A stretch of DNA of 43,855 nt from Helicobacteraceae bacterium. GTDB lineage: Bacteria > Campylobacterota > Campylobacteria > Campylobacterales > Sulfurimonadaceae. The translations under genes and the position numbers were made by a program. The DNA lies in assembly GCA_021163845.1 (NCBI GenBank), contig JAGGTH010000007.1, positions 1-43,855 of the forward strand. Direction: 5' to 3'. The first letter of the stretch is position 1. The number at the start of each line of letters is the position of its first letter. This document shows positions 15,133-22,987 of this stretch, one piece after another. Under the pieces are notes generated by a model. The model saw only the letters and a list, made by a program, of their open reading frames with translations. It ran no database searches and was not told the origin of the DNA.

Positions 15133-17066
15133 GTTTTAAACACTTCAAGTTTTGTATTGAGGCTATTTGTCAGATCACTTAAGTGTTCGACTGCTGCTGC
15201 TATCTCTTCAACACTTCGAGCGTTTGTAGCAGAGAACTTGTTGATCTCCTCAACACTACTTACAATAAGTTTGACACCTTTGCCTGTCTTGTCAAAATCC
15301 TGTACTGTCTTGTCACTTGAAGATACCGTAGCATTTACGAGTACTACAGTAGTATTGATCTTATCCTCTACAACACTAGCAAGCTTTTGAATCTCTTCTG
15401 AGTTCGAGCTAATTTGTGTTGATACGGTATCGATTGACTGCACAAGAATACTAATAGTCGCATCTATCTCTGCTAATGTTTTTTGTGTTCTCTCTGCGAG
15501 TTTTCTTACTTCATCAGCAACAACGGCAAAGCCACGACCGTGTTCCCCTGCACGCGCAGCTTCGATAGCTGCATTGAGTGCGAGTAAGTTAGTCTGGTCT
15601 GCTATATCAGAGATAATATCGAGTACCGTTTTTACCTCTTGTGCATCTCTAGATAAGGACTCCATACTATGAGAAAGTTCCACTTCGGCTTGTGCATTGT
15701 CTTGAACTTTGGATGTCAAAGAGATAATAATATCCCTCGCTGCCTCTAAGTTGTCATTGGCTTTAACGATATCATCTTTACTATGTTTTGCATTTGTGAT
15801 TGCCCCTGTGATCTCTGTTTCAATCTCTTTTGATTGCATCGTTGCATTGTTCACTATAGATACAGAGTTTTCAACATTCTTACCGACACTCATAGCAGTT
15901 GTAGAGAGTTCGTGTGAGATAGAAGCATTTTCACTTGCAGAGGTTTTTGCATCATTGAGTACATCACTCATTGCATCTAAGAACTTGTTGAAGTTTTGTG
16001 CAAGCTTACCTATCTCATCATTTGAATCGTTATTGCATCTTATTGTAAGGTCGTTTGTAGCAACCGATTTGCTCATAATACTTTCTAGTTTTGAGACTTT
16101 TTCAAATATAAGCTTTTTAAGAAGTATAAAGACCAATACCTGCATAACAAAGATCAAAAGTACAATGAACCCTATCGATTGGTAAACAAGTGCTTTTGCA
16201 GTGTCTATCGTGTTGTTCACACTCTGGATATTTTCTGCTACCAAGAAGATACCGAGTTTCTCACCCTTATAGTTGAGTACATCTTCAAATGTATAGTAGT
16301 ACTTCGAGCTGATGAAATAACCATCTTGTTTTAGGCGCTTCATATCTATCCCTTGAGCATCGCTAAGAAAATCCTCTTGAATAAACTTTTGAGATACTTT
16401 ATAGTTGGCTACACTTGGTGCATCCTTTGCTTTTGTAGCAATTGAGAGTAAAGAGTCATCCATTAAAAACAGAAAGTTCTTTTCATTTTTATCAAAGCTT
16501 TTTGCTACCGAGTTGAGCCCTTGGATAAACTCTAAAGAACCGATATACGTTTCATCTTTAAAGATTGGAGCAATACCTCGTAAAACCAAACCACTACGAC
16601 CTGCTTCAAAAGAGACAAATGGTTTCTTTGTTTCTTTTATATGTAAAAGAGTATCTCTAAATGCACTAAGATCATCGCCAAATTTCTTAGGTGCCCAGCC
16701 ACGTACAAATGACTTTGTGTCTTTTGTGTGTATATGTACTTGTATGTTTTTGTACTTTGTGTTGTCTTTAAAGTTTTTACCAACATCGCTTAATATCTCT
16801 ATTGCTAAGTTTCGGTCATTATTCTCGAGCGCAGCAGGAATATTTTTGTTGTTTGCTATGGATATGGCGTTACTGAGTCCAATATCTTCTTTTGATTGAA
16901 TTCCCGATTCTAAGAGCTTTAAAAGCTCAGTCTTCTTTTTTGCCAATACATCATCTTCTATATCAGATGCTTTTGAGAGTAAAAAAATACTCGAGACTAC
17001 CGTTAAAAGTATCCCTATGAGAGAGGAATATATAAAAGCCTTTAAACTTATCGACATGTTATTCAT
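15129..17066 (-). CDS. Methyl-accepting chemotaxis protein with periplasmic Cache sensor
   Basis: Transmembrane chemoreceptor of 645 residues: TM1 at about 11-29, a periplasmic sensor of about 250 residues, TM2 at about 287-312, a HAMP region, then a long coiled-coil signalling domain whose tip reads [31 protein letters not shown], the CheA/CheW-contact hairpin. The sensor contains [14 protein letters not shown] and [12 protein letters not shown], which closely resemble the sensor of the GGDEF protein at 38411. I start at ATG 17066 because AAGGA lies eight bases upstream; an in-frame start at 17084 has none. There is no CheR-tethering pentapeptide at the C-terminus (it ends KLEVFKT). No che genes are adjacent. 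The ligand is unknown. Confidence 0.93.
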   Translation of the reverse strand: MNNMSISLKAFIYSSLIGILLTVVSSIFLLSKASDIEDDVLAKKKTELLKLLESGIQSKEDIGLSNAISIANNKNIPAALENNDRNLAIEILSDVGKNFKDNTKYKNIQVHIHTKDTKSFVRGWAPKKFGDDLSAFRDTLLHIKETKKPFVSFEAGRSGLVLRGIAPIFKDETYIGSLEFIQGLNSVAKSFDKNEKNFLFLMDDSLLSIATKAKDAPSVANYKVSQKFIQEDFLSDAQGIDMKRLKQDGYFISSKYYYTFEDVLNYKGEKLGIFLVAENIQSVNNTIDTAKALVYQSIGFIVLLIFVMQVLVFILLKKLIFEKVSKLESIMSKSVATNDLTIRCNNDSNDEIGKLAQNFNKFLDAMSDVLNDAKTSASENASISHELSTTAMSVGKNVENSVSIVNNATMQSKEIETEITGAITNAKHSKDDIVKANDNLEAARDIIISLTSKVQDNAQAEVELSHSMESLSRDAQEVKTVLDIISDIADQTNLLALNAAIEAARAGEHGRGFAVVADEVRKLAERTQKTLAEIDATISILVQSIDTVSTQISSNSEEIQKLASVVEDKINTTVVLVNATVSSSDKTVQDFDKTGKGVKLIVSSVEEINKFSATNARSVEEIAAAVEHLSDLTNSLNTKLEVFKT

Positions 17067-17247
17067 ATGAGAGGTCCTTATCACAATTGATTGTTTAGTG
17101 TATCATTTTTAAATAGTAAAAAAAATGAAATAAGGATGTAATGTTGAAAAAAAGCGTGATTTGTGTTACATCACTTTAAGAATAAGAGCTATATTGCTTT
17201 TTTGAATGAAAATCAATTAAAGAAGCGACGAAATCACTTTTTTTCGC

Positions 17248-17253
17248 TAAAAT
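17248..17253 (+). promoter_or_regulatory. -10 box immediately before rlmB
   Basis: TAAAAT in TTTTTCGCTAAAATAC is followed by only seven bases before the ATG at 17261, so transcription would begin at or next to the start codon. No ribosome site is visible. Confidence 0.5.
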
Positions 17254-17260
17254 ACTTTCT

Positions 17261-17941
17261 ATGTTAATTTATGCTAAACAACCAATCTATTATATTATCA
17301 ACAAGTACCCACAAAAGATAAAAACTTTGTACCTTGCAAAAGAGCTCGAGAAAAAAGAATACTCACGTCTTATGAAAATGGGATTTGAGATCAAGAGAAT
17401 CCCCTCAGATGCAGCAGGAAAAATGTGTAAGAACGCTTCACATCAAGGCTTTTTAGCGGAGGTGGATGAATATGAACTTCACCCTTTTTTAAGTTTTTTG
17501 CAAAAAGATTTTGTCTTAGTACTTTCTAACCTTACGGATGTAGGAAATATCGGTGCAATTGTGCGAAGTGCTTACGCTTTAGGGGTGGATGCAATTGTCG
17601 CGTGTGGTGTCAAAAGCCTCCCGATTGAGCCGATACTGCGTACGAGTACAGGAGCACTTTTTGATATGCCTTTTGCAATAGAACACAATATTCATAATGT
17701 TCTTAATGATCTTAAAACCTCTGGGTTTACGATCTATGGAGCTGACATGGGTGGTACTGATATCCGCGATGTGGATGTAGCGCAAAAACGTGTGTTAGTG
17801 CTTGGAAGTGAGGGGGAAGGACTTACCTCTCGTGTAAGTAGCAAGCTTGATAAAGTTGTCAGCATAAAAATGTCACATCAGTTTGACTCTTTAAACGTAA
17901 GTGTCGCTGGTGCTATTTTGATGGATAGGATGAGAAAATGA
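17261..17941 (+). CDS. rlmB: TrmH-family RNA ribose methyltransferase, probably 23S rRNA Gm2251 (RlmB)
   Basis: SPOUT-class 2'-O-methyltransferase of 226 residues. A substrate-binding N-terminal domain (residues about 1-75) leads to motif 1 (NLTDVGNIGAIVRSAYALG), motif 2 (VLVLGSEGEGL) and motif 3 (SLNVSVAGAILMDR), which form the SAM knot. The opening MLIYAKQPIYYIINKYP resembles the RlmB/TrmH group-3 N-terminus, so RlmB is the best call; TrmH proper (tRNA Gm18) is the main alternative. The start follows the -10 box by only seven bases. Its TGA overlaps the next ATG (ATGA), coupling it to the RodZ-like gene. Confidence 0.87.
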   Translation: MLIYAKQPIYYIINKYPQKIKTLYLAKELEKKEYSRLMKMGFEIKRIPSDAAGKMCKNASHQGFLAEVDEYELHPFLSFLQKDFVLVLSNLTDVGNIGAIVRSAYALGVDAIVACGVKSLPIEPILRTSTGALFDMPFAIEHNIHNVLNDLKTSGFTIYGADMGGTDIRDVDVAQKRVLVLGSEGEGLTSRVSSKLDKVVSIKMSHQFDSLNVSVAGAILMDRMRK

Positions 17942-18741
17942 GCGAAGGTTTTGAAAAGTTAAAAAATATAGGTGCGCAAAAAATACATGAAAAAACGCAC
18001 ATAGCAAAACATCATGTACAAGCTCTTTTACATGAGAGCTTCGATGAAATGACAAAAGTACAGTTTATAGGCTTTATATCTATTTTAGAAAGAGAATACA
18101 ATATCAAGCTTCAAGATCTAAAAGAGATAGGTCTACAACATTTTCAATCACTCAAAGCTTTGCATGAAGAGGAAAATCAGGTCTTTGTTGCACCAAAAAA
18201 GAAAAAAAGTAATACAGCGATCTATATTATCTTGAGTCTTTTGCTTTTTGCAGCCGCTATCATCTATAACAATAGTAATAAAACTCAGTCTCTTAAAGAA
18301 CAAAATGCGACATTTGAAAAGCTAGAAAATACTAAAGAGTTGCAAAATGAAGAACTTATCCAAGAGGAGGATCTCAATAGTTCAAGCCCGCTTATGGAGC
18401 AAGAAGATTCAAATATATCCAAAGAGCCAATAGAGATTCTAGAAGAACTGCCTGTAGTAGAAAAATCTTTAAAGATTATTCCAAATGCGAAACTCTGGCT
18501 TGGCTATATCAATCCAGATACACATCAAAAATATCAAAAACTTATAAATGATTCTTTTGAGCTTGATGCTCAGAAAGATTGGCTTTTGCACTTAGGACAT
18601 GGAGATGTAACGATCATTTTGCATGGGGAAGAGATGGTGTATAAAAATGCTAATAATATGAGATTTTTATATCAAGATGCTATGTTGAAAGAGATCACCT
18701 TAAGCGAATTTAAACGTCTCAATAGAGGCGATACATGGTAA
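17938..18741 (+). CDS. Single-pass membrane protein with RodZ-like layout
   Basis: Bitopic protein of 267 residues. The cytoplasmic N-terminus (1-90) has a helical segment, GAQKIHEKTHIAKHHVQALL, that resembles the helix-turn-helix of RodZ (xxLREARExxGLSxxxVAxxT), then a basic stretch (APKKKKSN) and one membrane segment at about 93-111. A Glu-rich linker (about 115-175) leads to a C-terminal domain (178-258) with LWLGYINPDTHQKYQKLIND, LDAQKDWLLHLGHGDVTIILHGEEM, very like the DUF4115 beta-domain at the RodZ C-terminus. RodZ links MreB to peptidoglycan synthesis; here that function is inferred from layout only. It is coupled to rlmB upstream and to the periplasmic protein downstream by overlapping codons. 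Confidence 0.65.
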   Translation: MSEGFEKLKNIGAQKIHEKTHIAKHHVQALLHESFDEMTKVQFIGFISILEREYNIKLQDLKEIGLQHFQSLKALHEEENQVFVAPKKKKSNTAIYIILSLLLFAAAIIYNNSNKTQSLKEQNATFEKLENTKELQNEELIQEEDLNSSSPLMEQEDSNISKEPIEILEELPVVEKSLKIIPNAKLWLGYINPDTHQKYQKLINDSFELDAQKDWLLHLGHGDVTIILHGEEMVYKNANNMRFLYQDAMLKEITLSEFKRLNRGDTW

Positions 18742-19589
18742 AAAAGAGTTTCTTTCTTTTTTTCTTTCTTTTCTCATTTGTGTTAGTTGCACAAACTATG
18801 GAAAAGCAAACCCTCAAAGAAGATATGCTTACTAAAAAAATAAAAACTCTTCTTGATCCAAAGGTGTATAAAGAAAATAGAGCTTTTATAGAGATTATAT
18901 TCTCTCCAAAAAAAGATTTTTATCGTTCTGAGAGAGTGGATGTAGTCAAAGTGGCACAAACGCTTAAAGATAATGGACTTTTGAATCTTTTTTTTGTAAA
19001 ACCGCAAGAGTTGACGCTTGATTTTAAGACAAGTGGTGCACCGCTTTTTTTCGTAAAAATCATGGGTGACTCTCTTAGAAATATGGGATATTATCGTTAT
19101 GTCACCAAAGAATCGACACTCAATGAGTCCGAATTCGTTTGGACGATCACCTTAACATCCGAATACGCTACAGATCCTTTGATTCTTCAAAAAGAGTTGC
19201 AAAAAAATGGTTGTGATATCATTGATATCCAGAGAGAATCTTCTGTACATTGGACCTATACAGTAGATATGCGTGATGCGAATCTAGATATCGAGCGTTT
19301 GGATCAAGATAAAGAGTTTCAACTCAAACGTTCACTCTATGCGCATTGGCTTGATGTATCTGCTGTGCAAAAGTTGAAAATAAAAAGTTCATCACGTAAT
19401 AATTGGTATCCTTATATCGCTTATTATGATCGTTCTATGCATCTTTTAGAAGTGATCAAAAAAGATAAAAAAGTACGTACCTTATACCTCGAAATCCCAA
19501 GATATGCGAAATATATAAAAATATCCGATCTCTACACACTTAAAAATATTCGAGATGAGCTCGTCTTGATACCAACTGCCACAAGATAG
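18735..19589 (+). CDS. Conserved periplasmic protein, function unknown
   Basis: 284-residue secreted protein. A signal peptide (about MVKKSFFLFFFLFSFVLVAQ) is followed by a mostly beta-rich chain without Cys pairs of note, heme motifs or membrane anchors. I recognise no family. It overlaps the end of the RodZ-like gene by seven bases, with GAGGCG before the ATG, so the two are probably made together and may function together at the periplasmic face. The segment SLYAHWLDVSAVQKLKIKSSSRNNWYPYIAYYD is the most distinctive stretch for a profile search. It is the last gene of the rlmB unit; the next promoter box is at 19615. Confidence 0.75.
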   Translation: MVKKSFFLFFFLFSFVLVAQTMEKQTLKEDMLTKKIKTLLDPKVYKENRAFIEIIFSPKKDFYRSERVDVVKVAQTLKDNGLLNLFFVKPQELTLDFKTSGAPLFFVKIMGDSLRNMGYYRYVTKESTLNESEFVWTITLTSEYATDPLILQKELQKNGCDIIDIQRESSVHWTYTVDMRDANLDIERLDQDKEFQLKRSLYAHWLDVSAVQKLKIKSSSRNNWYPYIAYYDRSMHLLEVIKKDKKVRTLYLEIPRYAKYIKISDLYTLKNIRDELVLIPTATR

Positions 19590-19614
19590 TTATCAAAAAG
19601 TTGATATTTTTTGC

Positions 19615-19620
19615 TAAAAT
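19615..19620 (+). promoter_or_regulatory. Extended -10 box of the aminotransferase-hom operon
   Basis: TTTTTTGCTAAAAT ends at 19620, with the TGC extension; the ATG follows at 19671 after an AGGAT ribosome site. Confidence 0.6.
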
Positions 19621-19670
19621 GTCATCAATGTTTTTAGGGCAGTATATTATGTACCCAGTTAGGATATGAA

Positions 19671-20882
19671 ATGTTTGATGAAATAGAGTTTGATAGAATA
19701 AAAAAACTTCCAAAGTATGTCTTTGCTGAAGTAAATGAATTAAAGATGCAAGAGCGTAGAGCTGGCGCAGATGTTATCGATTTTTCGATGGGAAATCCAG
19801 ATGGTGACACACCTGAACATATTCGCGAAAAACTTATTGAATCGGCCCAAAAAACCAAAACACACGGATACTCTACATCCAAGGGGATCCCAAAACTTTT
19901 AATGGCGATCGCTGATTGGTATAAGACGCGTTATGATTGTGAACTTGATCCGATGACAGAGTGTGTAGCGACGATGGGTTCCAAAGAGGGATATGCGCAT
20001 TTAACTTATGCGATCACAAACCCTGGGGATGTAGCGATCGTTCCAGATCCAACCTACCCGATCCATGAGTACTCTTTCCGTCTTGCAGGTGGAAATGTGA
20101 TGAAATTTGGCATTGAGTTTGATGAGCACTATAGACTCAATGAAGACAAATTCTTTGAAGATCTTGTACGCACATTCAAAGAGAGTTCACCAAGACCAAA
20201 GTATGTGCTTGTGAACTTTCCACACAACCCATCTACAGCGACAGTAACACAAGAGTTTTATGTGCGTCTTGTGGCATTAGCAAAAGAGCTTCGTTTTTAT
20301 GTGATCTCTGATATTGCGTATGGAGATATTACCTTCCGTGGGTATAAAACACCATCGATTATGAGTGTTCCAGGGGCAAAAGATGTAGCGGTTGAGTCGT
20401 TTACTCTCTCAAAAAGCTACAACATGGCAGGATGGCGTGTAGGATTTTTTGTAGGAAATAAAAAGCTTATCGGAGCACTTCAAAAGATCAAGTCGTGGCT
20501 TGACTATGGGATGTTTACACCGATCCAAGTGGCTGCAACTGTAGCACTTAATGGAGATCAGCAGTGTGTGCGTGATATCACAGCAAAATATGAGCACCGC
20601 CAAGATATCCTTATCGATGCTTTTAATAGAGCTGGCTGGCCGATGCAACACAATGAAGCAAGTATGTTCGTATGGGCGAAGATCCCTGAATCTGCAGCAC
20701 ATTTAGGCTCTTTAGAATTTTCTAAAAAGCTTCTTGTTGAGGCAGGTGTGGCAGTAGCTCCAGGTATTGGCTTTGGTGAATATGGTGAGGGTTGGGTGCG
20801 CATCGCGCTCATCGAGAATGATAATAGAATCCGCCAAGCGGCAAGAAATATAAAAGAGTTTTTAAAACAATTTGAAAAGTAG
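19671..20882 (+). CDS. PLP-dependent aminotransferase, AlaC/aspartate-type (fold type I)
   Basis: Class I/II aminotransferase of 403 residues. The Schiff-base Lys lies in SFTLSKSYNMAGWRVGF, the PLP-phosphate and ring contacts in TMGSKEGYAHLTYA, FPHNPSTATV and SDIAYGDITF, and the substrate carboxylate Arg in GWVRIALIEN. The opening IKKLPKYVFAEVNELKMQERRAG and the wording of the motifs are like AlaC of E. coli (alanine synthesis) and like proteins often labelled LL-diaminopimelate or aspartate aminotransferases. It precedes hom by eight bases; the same pair occurs in C. jejuni (from memory), so a role in alanine, aspartate or threonine/methionine precursor metabolism is likely. Substrate cannot be decided from sequence. 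Confidence 0.9.
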   Translation: MFDEIEFDRIKKLPKYVFAEVNELKMQERRAGADVIDFSMGNPDGDTPEHIREKLIESAQKTKTHGYSTSKGIPKLLMAIADWYKTRYDCELDPMTECVATMGSKEGYAHLTYAITNPGDVAIVPDPTYPIHEYSFRLAGGNVMKFGIEFDEHYRLNEDKFFEDLVRTFKESSPRPKYVLVNFPHNPSTATVTQEFYVRLVALAKELRFYVISDIAYGDITFRGYKTPSIMSVPGAKDVAVESFTLSKSYNMAGWRVGFFVGNKKLIGALQKIKSWLDYGMFTPIQVAATVALNGDQQCVRDITAKYEHRQDILIDAFNRAGWPMQHNEASMFVWAKIPESAAHLGSLEFSKKLLVEAGVAVAPGIGFGEYGEGWVRIALIENDNRIRQAARNIKEFLKQFEK

Positions 20883-20890
20883 GACAAAGT

Positions 20891-22150
20891 ATGATAAAAG
20901 TAGGAATTATAGGCGTTGGGACAGTTGGAGTAAGTGTAGCACAAATTTTAAGGGACAATGCTGATGTAATTTCTGCTCGTGCTGGAGTTGATATTATCGT
21001 AAAAAGTGGGGTGGTAAAAAACCTTGATAAAAAAAGAGATGTAGATATTCTCTTAACAGACAACGTCAATGCGATTCTTGATGATGATGAGATCGATGTT
21101 GTTGTAGAGCTCATGGGTGGCGTAGATGAAGCCTATGAAGTGGTAAAAAAAGCACTTCGTAACGGCAAAGCTGTTGTCACGGCAAACAAAGCACTTTTAG
21201 CGTACCATAGATATGAGCTTCAAGATATTGCCAAAGATATCGCTTTTGAATATGAAGCGAGTGTGGCGGCTGGTATCCCTATCATCAATGCTCTTCGTGA
21301 TGGACTCTCAGCAAATCATATCGAATCGATCATGGGGATCATGAACGGTACAAGCAACTATATGATGACTGAGATGTTTGAAAATGGTGTGGACTATGAC
21401 ACAATTCTCAAACGTGCACAAGAGTTAGGCTACGCTGAAGCGGATCCTACCTTTGATGTTGGTGGCTATGATGCAGCGCACAAGCTTCTCATCCTTGCTT
21501 CTATCGCGTATGGGATCGATGCAAAACCTGAAGATATCCTTATAGAGGGGATCGAGAATGTATCCAATGAAGATGTCTCTTTTGCAAAAGAGTTTGGTTA
21601 TGCGATCAAACTTTTAGGGATCGCGAAAAAAGATAAAAATGAAGTGGAGTTACGTGTACACGCTTCGATGATCTCTCAAGATGAGATGATAGCAAAGATC
21701 GATGGTGTGATGAACGGTATCTCTGTTGTGGGTGACAAAGTAGGGGAGACGCTTTACTATGGACCAGGTGCAGGTGGAGATGCAACAGCATCGGCTGTGG
21801 TTGCAAACATTATAGATATTGCACGTAGTGGTAAAAGTAAACCGATGCTTGGATTTGATCGACCGATGGAGGGCAAGCTCACGCTTAAACCAATCGATAA
21901 GATCGAGTCAAAATACTATCTACGTATCAATGTTTCAGATAAAGCGGGAGTTCTTGCACGTATTACTCGTCTTTTTGAAGAGAACTTTATCTCTATTGAG
22001 ACAATGTTGCAACGCCCAGCACAAAACACTTCGGCAAATCTTTTGATCTCTACACATATGGCAGTAGAAAAAGATATCCAAAAGCTTATCAAAGATATCG
22101 CAACACTTGATTTTGTGAATTCAAAACCTGTGATGATTAGGATAGTATAA
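20891..22150 (+). CDS. hom: Homoserine dehydrogenase
   Basis: NAD(P)-dependent reduction of aspartate semialdehyde to homoserine, the branch to threonine and methionine. The nucleotide fold opens with VGIIGVGTVGVSVAQIL, catalytic-domain motifs include VTANKALLA, EYEASVAAGIPIINALRDGL, GIMNGTSNYMM and YAEADPTFDVGGYDAAHKL. A C-terminal ACT domain (residues about 345-419, LRINVSDKAGVLARITRLF) suggests threonine feedback. Length is 419. It shares a transcript with the aminotransferase, and its stop codon lies within a terminator hairpin. Confidence 0.97.
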   Translation: MIKVGIIGVGTVGVSVAQILRDNADVISARAGVDIIVKSGVVKNLDKKRDVDILLTDNVNAILDDDEIDVVVELMGGVDEAYEVVKKALRNGKAVVTANKALLAYHRYELQDIAKDIAFEYEASVAAGIPIINALRDGLSANHIESIMGIMNGTSNYMMTEMFENGVDYDTILKRAQELGYAEADPTFDVGGYDAAHKLLILASIAYGIDAKPEDILIEGIENVSNEDVSFAKEFGYAIKLLGIAKKDKNEVELRVHASMISQDEMIAKIDGVMNGISVVGDKVGETLYYGPGAGGDATASAVVANIIDIARSGKSKPMLGFDRPMEGKLTLKPIDKIESKYYLRINVSDKAGVLARITRLFEENFISIETMLQRPAQNTSANLLISTHMAVEKDIQKLIKDIATLDFVNSKPVMIRIV

Positions 22151-22175
22151 ACATACTATCCCCTCCTCTTTTTTC
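22141..22175 (+). terminator. Intrinsic terminator overlapping the end of hom
   Basis: A perfect 8-bp stem, GATAGTAT (22141-22148) and ATACTATC (22153-22160), with loop AAAC, covers the hom stop codon; CCCTCCTCTTTTTTC follows. Confidence 0.82.
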
Positions 22176-22206
22176 TTTTTTTTCTTATATTATTATCCCT
22201 TTTAAG

Positions 22207-22212
22207 TATAAT
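22207..22212 (+). promoter_or_regulatory. -10 box of the PII-like/CBS/DUF1538 cassette
   Basis: TATAAT in TAAGTATAATGC, eight bases before the AAGGAG ribosome site (22221-22226); the untranslated leader would be only about 12 bases. Confidence 0.6.
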
Positions 22213-22231
22213 GCTCCAAAAAGGAGTGCTT

Positions 22232-22582
22232 ATGAAGTTTGTTACTTTAGTTGTTATTATCCCCTCACAAGATGAAGATAGGTTCAAAAAAGCCGCAAAA
22301 GAAGCAGGTGCAAGTGGTGCTACTGTAATTCAAGCAAAAGGAAGTGGAGTAGAAGAGAAAAAGAGTTTTTTTTCCCTCACATTTGAGGGCAACCATACTG
22401 TGTTACTCTATATTTTAGAAGAGAATATGTCACGCTCTATTTTGAGAGCTCTCAAAGCTTTAATAGAAGAGGAACAGGGTGATGGACTTGCTTTTACAAT
22501 GCCAATTTCCAGTATAGTTGGACTAGATAAATCACTACTCAGCAAATTTGAGAAAAACATTGAAGATGAGGAGATACTCTAA
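22232..22582 (+). CDS. PII-like signal-transduction protein
   Basis: 116-residue protein of the PII (GlnB-like) fold. Seen: MKFVTLVVIIPSQDEDRFKKAAKEAGASGATVIQAKGSG, matching beta1-alpha1-beta2 of PII, and GDGLAFTMPISSIVGLD, matching the GDGKIFVLPVE block at the nucleotide site. The T-loop between these is short (VEEKKSFFSLTFEGN) and lacks the YRGAEY segment with the uridylylated Tyr, so this is not a classical nitrogen PII. Related PII-like proteins bind adenine nucleotides or bicarbonate signals and control a neighbouring transporter. Its stop overlaps the CBS gene by one base, tying it to the CBS protein and the DUF1538 membrane protein. I start at ATG 22232 with AAGGAG; an upstream in-frame start at 22211 has no ribosome site. 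Confidence 0.83.
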   Translation: MKFVTLVVIIPSQDEDRFKKAAKEAGASGATVIQAKGSGVEEKKSFFSLTFEGNHTVLLYILEENMSRSILRALKALIEEEQGDGLAFTMPISSIVGLDKSLLSKFEKNIEDEEIL

Positions 22583-22980
22583 TGGAGAAGAAAGTTTTAG
22601 TTGAAGATCTGATGAAAACTAATGTAACGACGATCAAAGCACACGCAACACTCAAAGAGGCATTGCAACTGATGAAGCAAAAAGGTATCAAGTCTCTTGT
22701 CGTTGAGAAACATTCTCCCAGTGATGCCTATGGGATCATTACAAATTCTCAAATATTGCGAAGTGTTTTGGCTGAAGATGGTGATATTGAGCTTTTAAAT
22801 GTGTTTGATATTTATCAAAAGCCTGCTTTTTTTGTTTCGGCAAAAATTGATGTGAAGTATGCAGCAAAAACGATGCTGACACATAATATTAAAAGGGTAG
22901 TGGTGACTGATAATAATGAGCTAAAAGGTGTTTTGAGTATCACAGATCTGAGTGATTATCTTCTTGCAATGGTAGAATAG
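22582..22980 (+). CDS. CBS-domain pair protein
   Basis: 132 residues made almost entirely of two CBS motifs, about residues 8-65 (DLMKTNVTTIKAHATLKEALQLMKQKGIKSLVV) and 73-130 (KPAFFVSAKIDVKYAAKTMLTHNIKRVVVTDNNELKGVLSITDL). Paired CBS motifs bind AMP, ATP or related ligands and gate transporters and enzymes. Here it lies between a PII-like gene (one-base overlap) and a membrane protein seven bases downstream, so it is probably a second nucleotide-sensing input to that membrane protein. No extra effector domain is present. Confidence 0.9.
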   Translation: MEKKVLVEDLMKTNVTTIKAHATLKEALQLMKQKGIKSLVVEKHSPSDAYGIITNSQILRSVLAEDGDIELLNVFDIYQKPAFFVSAKIDVKYAAKTMLTHNIKRVVVTDNNELKGVLSITDLSDYLLAMVE

Positions 22981-22987
22981 AATTTAG

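Noticed and set aside
17067-17260. tRNA or small RNA gene in the longest intergenic gap
   Set aside because: The 194 bases are AT-rich with no cloverleaf arms, no T-arm GTTCGA and no clear terminator; promoters for the two flanking genes explain it.
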